This document shows, piece after piece, positions 1 through 5,234 of a stretch of 5,234 bases of DNA (its first letter is position 1; each line of letters opens with the position of its first letter). Origin of the DNA: Chloroflexota bacterium. GTDB taxonomy: Bacteria > Chloroflexota > Anaerolineae > Anaerolineales > UBA11858. Under the pieces are notes generated by a model that saw nothing but the letters and a program-made list of their open reading frames with translations, searched no databases and had not been told where the DNA came from. The position numbers and the translations under genes are program-made. The DNA lies in the NCBI GenBank assembly GCA_030666985.1, contig DAOUWT010000201.1, positions 1 through 5,234 on the forward strand. Reading direction: 5' to 3'.

Positions 1-22
1 AGCCCCATCGGGTGAGGTAGCC

Positions 23-42
23 AGGGGAACTGCCGTTCCCCT
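23..42. repeat. Hairpin, copy 1 of a related pair
   Basis: This is a perfect 8-bp inverted repeat, AGGGGAAC/GTTCCCCT, with the tetraloop TGCC. It is followed by TTGAGCAG. A second hairpin at 221-238 has the same GGGGAA/TTCCCC core and is followed by TAAGAGCAG. The loop-closing pair is C-G here and G-C in the other copy. Confidence 0.7.
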
Positions 43-190
43 TTGAGCAGTGAGATAACAGTTTTCTCTCTACCAAATGCCATATGCAATCGCCCTGGGG
101 AGAAGTTCGGGGGAATCGCATTTAGAGAAAGTGGCTCTTTGGGATTTCACGGGGTACTCGATTTGGATTACGGTATTTCAGCACGCTCAA

Positions 191-210
191 GCAGGATGAT
201 CACATCCTGC
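191..210. repeat. Perfect 8-bp hairpin
   Basis: GCAGGATG and CATCCTGC pair perfectly around the loop ATCA. The hairpin lies inside the region closed by the long-range helix 146-154/262-270. No T-run follows on + and no A-run precedes it, so it is not an intrinsic terminator. Confidence 0.65.
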
Positions 211-220
211 GGCCGGGTAC

Positions 221-238
221 GGGGAAGTGGCCTTCCCC
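221..238. repeat. Hairpin, copy 2 of a related pair
   Basis: This is a perfect 7-bp inverted repeat, GGGGAAG/CTTCCCC, with loop TGGC. It is related to the hairpin at 23-42. Between the copies, the pair next to the loop is swapped from C-G to G-C, so pairing is preserved although both bases changed. Confidence 0.7.
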
Positions 239-289
239 TAAGAGCAGAAATTTATGTGTAACCCCGTGAATTCCTAGAGACCCGCCATG

Positions 290-325
290 AAAAAACCGGC
301 ACTTGATAGCTCCTCAAGTGCCGGT
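290..325 (-). terminator. Intrinsic terminator of the hydrolase lipoprotein gene
   Basis: A perfect 12-bp stem, ACCGGCACTTGA (295-306) with TCAAGTGCCGGT (314-325), surrounds a 7-nt loop. Read on the minus strand it is followed by six T residues (A290-A295 on +, the innermost also pairing). It begins 29 nt past the stop codon at 354-356. A short T-run at 328-332 on the + side could give weak termination in the other direction too. Confidence 0.9.
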
Positions 326-353
326 CTGTTTTGCTTATAAATCTTGTGGTTTT

Positions 354-1514
354 TCACTCTTCAATTACTCCTGGTAGGAAATGTTGAATTATCTCCAAGG
401 CATTCAACTCTGCATCGCTCAAATCTGGAACTGAAACTGTAAGTTCACCATCCAAAAGCATATTACCGTGACCGCCTTTTTCGTAATTAATATCCTGACT
501 TAAATGCTCAGAAGCTCCATTACAGGTGGCAGTGGCTGACGGGTCGTCCTTAGCAGAAAGGCAAAAGCCTTTCGCTTCCGGGTTGAGTTCCAATAACTTC
601 TTTGCCATTTCAGCATAGTCATAACGCAAGTAACTGCCCGGCGAGAGGGAAAGGAAACCCTTGCAAATGAATTCCCCAAGTTTCTCGTTGAGCATGTAAC
701 AAGCATCAAGAACCGCATCCGCGCCAATGCTGGAACCGATACCCCATATACTTGAAAAACTGATCATCTGACTTGGCTTGGCAACTTTGCCAAAATCCAA
801 AGTGGAGGCGGTACCGTGCAATACCATAGAGCGTTGATAGGCTGCTAGAGCGTCTAGCGCCCATTCTTGGGGTGAGTCTAGACCGGCCTCGCTTTCGCCA
901 TAGTCTCGGAAGTCAAAGATAAAGACAGCAAAAGAAACGTCTTCTGGCATGGGCGGGAACCAAGTTGGGTCCCACCAAGGCGACGCCATATCCCGTCCCC
1001 AGTTGGCGGCAGGGTCCTCACAAGCTTCTAGGACGACAGGATTCTCATCCTGACGGTTCTGCAGCCAGGGAGCTATCTCACACCAATCCCACTTATTACC
1101 GCCGGCCCAGTGCACTAAGACCACCATCTCGGCGTTGGCATATTCGGAAGGGAAGTAGTACCCAACCAAATTCTTGCCATCCTCAGCCTGGAATTCCACA
1201 CGCTGGGGGTCGGGAGACAGCCCAGAAAGTTGAACTTCGGGGGTGGGCGTCAGCGTTGGCAAAGGTGTCTCGGTGGGGAGCGGGGGATCGGTAGGCTCAG
1301 GCTCCTCGGTAGGGGGTGGGGGTTCGGTTGGTTCAGGTTCGGTTTCAGCTTCCACAGGTTCAGCTTCCACTGATTCGGCTTCTTCGGGCGCAGCTTCTTC
1401 AACCTCAGCCGATTCTACTTCCACAGGGGCAGAGTCGGGGGTACAGGCACTCAACGCGAGCGCAAAGACCAAAATCAAACTAAGCAGAAATACAAACTTC
1501 GATGACTTACTCAT
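354..1514 (-). CDS. Secreted lipoprotein with alpha/beta-hydrolase-like domain
   Basis: A 386-residue protein. The ATG at 1512-1514 is chosen because AAAGGAG lies 6 nt upstream; an in-frame ATG ten codons earlier has no such site. Residues 1-24 form a lipoprotein signal: MSKSSK, a hydrophobic core, then the lipobox LSAC with Cys24 as the lipidation site. Residues about 25-95 are an acidic Pro/Glu/Thr-rich linker, probably a flexible tether. The rest resembles an alpha/beta hydrolase. VHWAGG near residue 135 fits the oxyanion-loop strand, GSSIG gives a GxSxG elbow with Ser262, Asp323/Asp324 in AKDDP are candidate acids, and His349 in GGHGNML is the candidate base. Six cysteines follow the lipobox (145, 165, 272, 284, 318, 331) and could form three disulfides. 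The substrate is unknown; esterase or dienelactone-hydrolase-like activity is possible but not shown. It is the last gene of the minus-strand series and has its own terminator. Confidence 0.85.
   Translation of the reverse strand: MSKSSKFVFLLSLILVFALALSACTPDSAPVEVESAEVEEAAPEEAESVEAEPVEAETEPEPTEPPPPTEEPEPTDPPLPTETPLPTLTPTPEVQLSGLSPDPQRVEFQAEDGKNLVGYYFPSEYANAEMVVLVHWAGGNKWDWCEIAPWLQNRQDENPVVLEACEDPAANWGRDMASPWWDPTWFPPMPEDVSFAVFIFDFRDYGESEAGLDSPQEWALDALAAYQRSMVLHGTASTLDFGKVAKPSQMISFSSIWGIGSSIGADAVLDACYMLNEKLGEFICKGFLSLSPGSYLRYDYAEMAKKLLELNPEAKGFCLSAKDDPSATATCNGASEHLSQDINYEKGGHGNMLLDGELTVSVPDLSDAELNALEIIQHFLPGVIEE
1236..1442 (-). repeat. Low-complexity Glu/Pro/Thr linker coding segment
   Basis: This part of the lipoprotein gene encodes a linker made almost entirely of Glu, Pro, Thr, Ala, Val and Ser, with imperfect units such as TEPPPPTEEPEP and VEAEPVEAE. 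At DNA level there are short imperfect repeats such as CAGCTTCCAC on the + strand at 1347-1371. Open frames on the opposite strand here (Gly/Ser/Val-rich) are by-products of this composition. Confidence 0.75.
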
Positions 1515-1520
1515 AACATT

Positions 1521-1527
1521 CTCCTTT
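1521..1527 (-). promoter_or_regulatory. Ribosome binding site of the lipoprotein gene
   Basis: On the minus strand AAAGGAG lies 6 nt before the ATG at 1512-1514. It decides the start codon and places the signal peptide at the very N-terminus. Confidence 0.85.
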
Positions 1528-1545
1528 GTTGATGTGAGCATCAAC
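1528..1545 (-). promoter_or_regulatory. Hairpin abutting the ribosome binding site
   Basis: On the minus strand GTTGATG and CATCAAC form a perfect 7-bp stem around the loop CTCA. It ends directly next to the AAAGGAG site. In the mRNA it could affect ribosome access or mRNA stability. A regulatory role is inferred from position only. Confidence 0.4.
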
Positions 1546-1553
1546 GAGACAAT

Positions 1554-1571
1554 CCCTCAAGTAAATGAGGG
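1554..1571. repeat. Small hairpin in the lipoprotein gene leader
   Basis: CCCTCA (1554-1559) and TGAGGG (1566-1571) form a 6-bp stem with a 6-nt loop. It lies between the palindromic element and the RBS-proximal hairpin. On the + strand it is followed by only TTT, so it is a poor terminator. Confidence 0.4.
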
Positions 1572-1585
1572 TTTAGAAAATACTT

Positions 1586-1680
1586 CGTAATTATTCACCC
1601 CCCTAGCCAAGACCTCCGAGGTTTGCACTTCAAAAACCTCGGAGGTCTGCCGTGCCAGAAGGGGGAGGTGAACGCTTACG
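1586..1680. mobile_element. MITE-like palindromic element with flanking duplication
   Basis: This 95-bp segment has matching ends. The left arm starts CGTAATTATTCACC and the right arm, read in reverse complement, starts CGTAAGCGTTCACC. Both continue into C-runs and then into a perfect 15-bp inner stem (1610-1624 with 1634-1648). The flanks AAAATACTT (1577-1585) and AAAAAACTT (1681-1689) match at 8 of 9 positions, as expected for a target-site duplication, although they are AT-rich. No ORF fits inside, so it would need a transposase in trans. GTAA...TTAC ends recall those of IS66-family elements, but the 8-bp duplication known for that family does not fit here, so family assignment is open. 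It lies directly downstream of the sortase stop codon. Confidence 0.5.
1610..1648. repeat. Perfect 15-bp inverted repeat (core of the palindromic element)
   Basis: AGACCTCCGAGGTTT at 1610-1624 and its exact reverse complement at 1634-1648 flank a 9-nt spacer. No T-run follows on either strand, so it is not a classical intrinsic terminator, though it could stabilise the 3' end of sortase mRNA. Confidence 0.85.
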
Positions 1681-1689
1681 AAAAAACTT

Positions 1690-3681
1690 CTAAGGGTGCG
1701 ACCTAACGACTTCAACTAGCACAGCTTGAACCACAATTCGCCAACGGTAATAATCACGCTCTTCGTCATATCCTTGACACGTGATCAATGTTAGCCAATC
1801 GTATTCTTTGTGTTCCAGCACTTCTTTGGCGTTTGGGTCTACCCACTCATCTACTTTCCTAACTTTGTATATATAATCCTGTCCCCACGCATGAATGATG
1901 ATCGCATCATTCCAAGAAAGTTTTTTCAAATCCACAAAGGGCCCAGGACTCCCATCCGGCAGATAAACGTGCCCTGAAAGGGCTGTGTTCCCAGGCCATG
2001 TTGGAAACGCAGTACCTGTTAAATATCCAACTTCCTTTGGGCCAAGCCAATCCACATTCCAAGTGTTGCCTTCTTTAGGAACGCCAACAATTGATAGGGA
2101 TTTGTTCAATTTTGGAATCTCCAAACCTAGTAAACTCATGCTTTGGTAACGCGGACGAGAAATTTCCGCGGGAAGCTGGGTTTTAACGCCTGGGGCAAAC
2201 CCTGTCTGCGGCAAAGCTCCCGTAGAAACCTGCCACAACTCTACGCCGGTCTTACCATCGTTTGCGGTGAAGTATATTGTCCACCCAATTCGAATCGAAT
2301 TTGCTAGTGTGTTTGTAAACCCCCCAATATTGAAATTCGGAATGGAACCCTTTTTTCCGGGTCTGATATCCTTCAATAAATGAGCCGCGTAGTAAGGAGT
2401 TTCAGAAACCCATACTTCTTCTCCATGTTCTTTGTCTTCAGCGGTAAAGAACAAACTGGTTCCAAGTCTCCCCAGGGACTTTGGATTTGAACTGGGTCTC
2501 CCCGGATTGATGTCAGTCACTTGCCGCGCATGCAAATATGGAGGTTCTGTTTCCCAAAGCTCTACACCAGTTATTCCATCATTGGCACTGAAAAACATTA
2601 CCCACCCAACATCCCCAATCGCCGCCGGGTTGGAATCTCCCTTTCCTTCGTTAATATCGGCAAGAAGGTAAGCTCCATACTGCTTATCATAGCGCCATAA
2701 TTCATTACCATACTCCGGGGATTTCGCTGGAAAAAAGACAACCGACTCCCCTAAACGATTTGACCACCCTGGATCTGAAGCACTTTTCCCCTCAAAAATG
2801 TCTTTTATCATCGATGTAGTTCCAGAAGTAGCAAAACTGCTCCATAACTCACGGCCGCTTTTCCCATCATCTGCGCTAAAAATAAACTGATGACCAAGTA
2901 GATTAAAGCTTGATGGTTCTGAACCTTTGTCGCCCGGCCAAATATCTTTGACCATGTAGGTACCCTTTGTCGTACCATCACTCCGCCAAAATTCTTCGCC
3001 GTTGTCGCCGTCATCTGCTGTAAAAATAAGCAGTTGTCCATAACCATATAAGTACTGAGGATCAGAATCAGATGTGCCGGGCCTAATATCTTTTACCAAT
3101 TTCACTTGATTGTTAGTGATATTAAATGCATATAACTCCCGCCCCTTTTGATCAGCCGGATCCGCTTCCGCGACATCTGCGGTGAAATAAAGCAATGGCC
3201 AGTTAGGTGTAAGCCATTTTGGATCAGCATTTGTAGATTGTTCAACTACTAATTCTGTTTTACCGGTTACAACATTATGACTCCATATTTGTCGCCCATG
3301 CCCAGCATCTGTGGCCGCAAAATAAATAGTATCCCCTATTACCGTCAACCATTCCGGGTTAGAGCTATTGGCGCCTTCATAAATATCCGTGACCATGGAG
3401 GCTTCTAAGGTATATGGAGAATATTTCCACAATTCAATCCCATGCACCCCATCACTTGCTTGGAAATATAAGTTTCCATTAACCTCTGTAAACCATGCTG
3501 GATTTGAACCCAAAGCCCCACCGGCGATATCTGCGACCTGCTCTACGTAATAGGGGGGAACATATTCATCTGTGCTTAAACCAGGTGAATATTGAAATTT
3601 CAGAGAAGCCACCAGAACTAATAGAACACTTATCGCGACAAGAAAGATTTTTCTCTTCATCTCTTTTGAAATTTTCTCCAT
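1690..3681 (-). CDS. Membrane-anchored ELW-repeat protein with C-terminal sortase domain
   Basis: From the ATG at 3679-3681 the protein has 663 residues. A TTG at 3706-3708 and an ATG at 3658-3660 are alternative starts; none has a good Shine-Dalgarno site. KRK at 9-11 followed by a hydrophobic stretch (about 12-28) is a signal anchor or signal peptide. Nine ELW-type repeats follow, with ELW, QIW, ELY, EFW or EVW beginning at residues 83, 131, 182, 230, 278, 327, 374, 422 and 481. Most units pair YFxAxDGxxGxELW with a VxDIxxGxxxSxP motif. LPQTG at 490-494 comes next, then a sortase domain from about 517 to the end. That domain has His571 in SGHVYL, Cys635 in TLITC and Arg648 in RWRIVV, the expected catalytic trio. 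Sortases cleave sorting signals and join proteins to surface nucleophiles; the substrate here is unknown. The repeats probably form a beta-rich extracellular module. Confidence 0.88.
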   Translation of the reverse strand: MEKISKEMKRKIFLVAISVLLVLVASLKFQYSPGLSTDEYVPPYYVEQVADIAGGALGSNPAWFTEVNGNLYFQASDGVHGIELWKYSPYTLEASMVTDIYEGANSSNPEWLTVIGDTIYFAATDAGHGRQIWSHNVVTGKTELVVEQSTNADPKWLTPNWPLLYFTADVAEADPADQKGRELYAFNITNNQVKLVKDIRPGTSDSDPQYLYGYGQLLIFTADDGDNGEEFWRSDGTTKGTYMVKDIWPGDKGSEPSSFNLLGHQFIFSADDGKSGRELWSSFATSGTTSMIKDIFEGKSASDPGWSNRLGESVVFFPAKSPEYGNELWRYDKQYGAYLLADINEGKGDSNPAAIGDVGWVMFFSANDGITGVELWETEPPYLHARQVTDINPGRPSSNPKSLGRLGTSLFFTAEDKEHGEEVWVSETPYYAAHLLKDIRPGKKGSIPNFNIGGFTNTLANSIRIGWTIYFTANDGKTGVELWQVSTGALPQTGFAPGVKTQLPAEISRPRYQSMSLLGLEIPKLNKSLSIVGVPKEGNTWNVDWLGPKEVGYLTGTAFPTWPGNTALSGHVYLPDGSPGPFVDLKKLSWNDAIIIHAWGQDYIYKVRKVDEWVDPNAKEVLEHKEYDWLTLITCQGYDEERDYYRWRIVVQAVLVEVVRSHP
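2200..2214 (-). other. LPQTG sorting-motif-like pentapeptide inside the sortase protein
   Basis: The codons TTG CCG CAG ACA GGG encode LPQTG at residues 490-494, between the last ELW repeat and the sortase domain. It is followed by FAPGVKTQLP rather than by a membrane segment and Arg/Lys tail, so it is not in the normal C-terminal position of a sorting signal. It may be a cis substrate or pseudosubstrate, or a linker that resembles one. Confidence 0.55.
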
Positions 3682-3734
3682 AAAAACAAAACTTTTAGGA
3701 TAAATCAACGATTCTATTGGTTATTCCACTAATA

Positions 3735-3762
3735 ATTATAACTGTTTTTCCCCAAATGCCAG
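3735..3762 (-). promoter_or_regulatory. Putative sigma70-type promoter for the sortase gene
   Basis: On the minus strand a perfect TATAAT (3740-3735) lies 16 nt after CTGGCA (3762-3757), which matches TTGACA at four of six positions. Transcription would start near 3728, giving a leader of about 47 nt to the ATG at 3681 or about 20 nt to the TTG at 3708. A weak CCCC/GGGG inverted repeat (3750-3753/3762-3765) overlaps it but lacks a T-run on the minus strand. Confidence 0.45.
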
Positions 3763-3782
3763 GGGGTTTGAGGTTGTTCTTT

Positions 3783-5234
3783 CTACTGTTCATCATTTGA
3801 GGATAAAAGCTTGGGTAACTCAGTTAACTCAAGGATCAATTGCATCTCATCTGGATTATCAGGGTAGGGGTACGAGACAAAGACTCCTTGAGCATCGATG
3901 GCCGCTCCTAATGTAAAGATTTCGGGATATTCATCTAGCCAGGCGGGATAACGCTGGCGCATAAAGTGTATCCCTAGCGTACAGCCATCTTCAACCAGAT
4001 CGGCGTACCAGACCTCGGGCACAAAGTCATCAATGAAATTAATCGTCCCTGCCACGCGAGCGCTCTGACCAACATCATCCAGCGTGAAATCGCAGGGAGA
4101 TGAGACTTGAGTATCCTCAGTCTCATTTTCTGAAGAAAGCACTTTTAACGAGAAGTTATCGAAATAAGTAATATCTTCCCCTGAGAGCCCAGAAAACAGA
4201 ATAGCTGTGCCACTCATGTAGGGCTGATCCTCATCGATATAATCGAATGCAAGAAAGTCATCGACAAAAATCTGAATTCGGTTGCCAACCAACCTAGCTT
4301 TGAGCGTATGCCATGCTTGGGGAGAAATACCTTGCATCAGCCCATCCAAAGGTACAACGCTTCCATCACAAGAAAACTTCATCAACCCTAAGCCATTATC
4401 GAGAATTTCCAGACTATAGTAAGGCGTAAGGGAGATATCACTGCCCAACGGACATACGCCGACCCGCAAATTGACCTCAATGCCGTAAAGTCCCTCTGCG
4501 GCGGAAGGCTCGGCGGGATAAAAATCGACTTCGAGTTCGAAATCAGTTAAGTGGGACTCCTCCCAGAAACCGCCCCAGTCTGAGCCTCGTAAGATGTGAT
4601 TATTATCGAATTCCTCCACCCGGTAGGTAGCCAGGATATCCGCGCCCCAAAAATCGGCCAGGCCATCCTCAAAATCATCGAAATACTGCGCTGAAGACAT
4701 TTCTGATGCAGATGCGGGAGATTCTTCAATTGCTTGATCAAAGTTCCCCTGATTAAAGTAAACTAAAATCGTTTCCGTTGTGGCTTCAACAATATCCAAC
4801 CAACCGTCGCCGTTCAAATCGAGCAGAACCACATCCGTACTAATCATGAGATTGGCTACATGTTCAATGGACGTGAAATTACCCAATCCATCATTCAAGT
4901 AGATAGTATTCGATTCCGGTTCTCCAGTATCGATTTCCCCATTGACCACATAGGCATCCAGGTCGCCATCATTATCCAGGTCGCCGAGAGCGACCGCGTT
5001 ACTGGTTAGCTGATCAAGCCGCTGGCCGCTATCAACAAATACCCCTGCTCCATTATTCAACCAGACTGTATTAGGCTGATCTTCTAAATTGGCGACAAAA
5101 GCATCTAAATCGCCATCCCCGTCGAGGTCGCCCAGGGCAACATCATTGCTGGAGAAATTACCCAGATGTTGGCCGCTATCGGTGAAGGAACCATCTCCTT
5201 GATTCATGTACACGAAATTTGCGCCTCCGAAATA
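3783..5234 (-). CDS. FG-GAP/VCBS repeat protein with concanavalin-like and OB-like domains (5' partial)
   Basis: The frame is open to the window edge, so the N-terminus is missing; 483 residues are visible, counted here from the edge. Three FG-GAP/VCBS units carry calcium-loop cores DLDGDGDLD (36-44), DLDNDGDLD (85-93) and DLNGDGWLD (139-147), with NTxxLNxGxGxF strands between. Such repeats usually build extracellular beta-propellers, and more may precede. Residues about 183-366 look like a concanavalin/LamG-type jelly roll: YFDDFEDGLADFWG at the start, WHTLKARLVGNRIQIFVDD in the middle and YFDNFSLKVL at the end, a pattern common in carbohydrate-binding or hydrolase-associated domains. Residues about 388-475 form a small beta-rich domain (VGQSARVAGTINFIDD..., LELTELPKL) resembling an OB fold. 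Four cysteines (261, 289, 381, 418) could form disulfides. There is no C-terminal LPxTG signal. It precedes the sortase gene by about 100 nt on the same strand. The role is probably adhesion or ligand binding; the ligand is unknown. Confidence 0.85.
   Translation of the reverse strand, partial: YFGGANFVYMNQGDGSFTDSGQHLGNFSSNDVALGDLDGDGDLDAFVANLEDQPNTVWLNNGAGVFVDSGQRLDQLTSNAVALGDLDNDGDLDAYVVNGEIDTGEPESNTIYLNDGLGNFTSIEHVANLMISTDVVLLDLNGDGWLDIVEATTETILVYFNQGNFDQAIEESPASASEMSSAQYFDDFEDGLADFWGADILATYRVEEFDNNHILRGSDWGGFWEESHLTDFELEVDFYPAEPSAAEGLYGIEVNLRVGVCPLGSDISLTPYYSLEILDNGLGLMKFSCDGSVVPLDGLMQGISPQAWHTLKARLVGNRIQIFVDDFLAFDYIDEDQPYMSGTAILFSGLSGEDITYFDNFSLKVLSSENETEDTQVSSPCDFTLDDVGQSARVAGTINFIDDFVPEVWYADLVEDGCTLGIHFMRQRYPAWLDEYPEIFTLGAAIDAQGVFVSYPYPDNPDEMQLILELTELPKLLSSNDEQ

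Larger units (their letters stand above)
14..270 (+). ncRNA. Candidate structured RNA of unknown class
   Basis: No protein gene is supported here, but the stretch is full of complementary segments. Visible helices are 16-20 with 70-74 (GGTAG/CTACC), 23-30 with 35-42, 75-80 with 118-123 (AAATGC/GCATTT), 146-154 with 262-270 (TTCACGGGG/CCCCGTGAA), 155-160 with 214-219 (one G-U pair), 191-198 with 203-210 (8 bp, ATCA loop) and 221-227 with 232-238. They are mostly nested or consecutive, as in a multibranched RNA; the 146-154/262-270 helix would close a domain holding the last three. TTGAGC at 43-48 also complements GCTCAA at 185-190, a possible tertiary contact. The strand is uncertain because helices read alike on both strands. 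It could be a transposon-associated guide RNA, the end of an intron or retroelement, or another ncRNA; I recognise no family. No folding was run. Confidence 0.4.

Noticed and set aside
2..46. A frame open to the left edge ending in RGTAVPL and a TGA stop, possibly the tail of an upstream gene
   Set aside because: Only 14 codons are visible, another frame stops at 13-15, and the same bases form a hairpin, so a partial gene cannot be supported.
191..238. CRISPR-like repeats
   Set aside because: There are only two related hairpins, about 200 nt apart, with no regular repeat-spacer pattern.
43..261. A 72-codon open frame on the + strand
   Set aside because: It starts at TTG without a ribosome binding site, its peptide resembles nothing I know, and it overlaps many inverted repeats that explain the sequence better as structured RNA.
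965..1294. A 109-codon open frame on the + strand
   Set aside because: It lies wholly antisense to the hydrolase domain and has no recognisable protein features.
1243..1590. A Gly/Ser/Val-rich open frame on the + strand
   Set aside because: It is the antisense image of the Pro/Glu/Thr linker of the lipoprotein gene, which has a signal peptide, lipobox and strong RBS.
1610..1648. The inner palindrome as a Rho-independent terminator of the sortase gene
   Set aside because: The stem is strong, but no T-run follows it on the minus strand, so the classical form is absent.
2808..3047. A 79-codon minus-strand frame inside the ELW repeats
   Set aside because: It is an out-of-frame shadow; the periodic repeat protein is clearly the real frame.
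3750..3765. CCCC/GGGG inverted repeat as a terminator after the FG-GAP gene
   Set aside because: The stem is only four pairs with an 8-nt loop, and on the minus strand it is followed by A rather than T residues.

Overview
The window looks like an accessory or surface-protein locus from a bacterium of the Chloroflexota, most likely Anaerolineae-like. That placement is inferred from protein style only: a lipoprotein with a long Pro/Glu/Thr linker, a sortase carrying ELW-type repeats, and FG-GAP/VCBS repeats. No phylogenetic marker gene is present.

Three genes lie on the minus strand, so transcription runs from high to low coordinates. (1) 5234-3783 is the 3' part of an extracellular protein with FG-GAP/VCBS calcium-loop repeats, a concanavalin-like domain and a small C-terminal beta-rich, OB-like domain. 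Its start lies beyond the window. (2) 3681-1690 is a membrane-anchored protein with nine ELW-type repeats of about 48 residues. It ends in a sortase domain with His, Cys and Arg all present, and an LPQTG pentapeptide sits just before that domain. (3) 1514-354 is a secreted lipoprotein with an alpha/beta-hydrolase-like domain. It has a strong Shine-Dalgarno sequence and a well-formed intrinsic terminator at 325-290.

The gap between genes 2 and 3 (1515-1689) holds a compact 95-bp palindromic element at 1586-1680. It has matching ends, a perfect 15-bp inner stem and a near-perfect 9-bp flanking duplication, which fits a MITE-like insertion. Two small hairpins follow in the leader of the lipoprotein gene, one of them abutting its ribosome binding site. 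The gap between genes 1 and 2 (3682-3782) holds a plausible sigma70-type promoter.

The left end (1-288) has no convincing protein gene. It contains a dense set of nested and local inverted repeats: two related GGGGAA/TTCCCC hairpins with a compensatory base-pair change, an 8-bp hairpin, and a 9-10-bp long-range helix. This is best described as a candidate structured RNA of unknown class, possibly the 3' part of a larger element that begins left of the window. It is the least explained part of the sequence.

All three proteins appear to act outside the cytoplasmic membrane. The sortase could anchor surface proteins, possibly including itself, but neither neighbour has a classical C-terminal LPxTG-TM-Arg/Lys sorting signal, so a substrate relationship is not shown.
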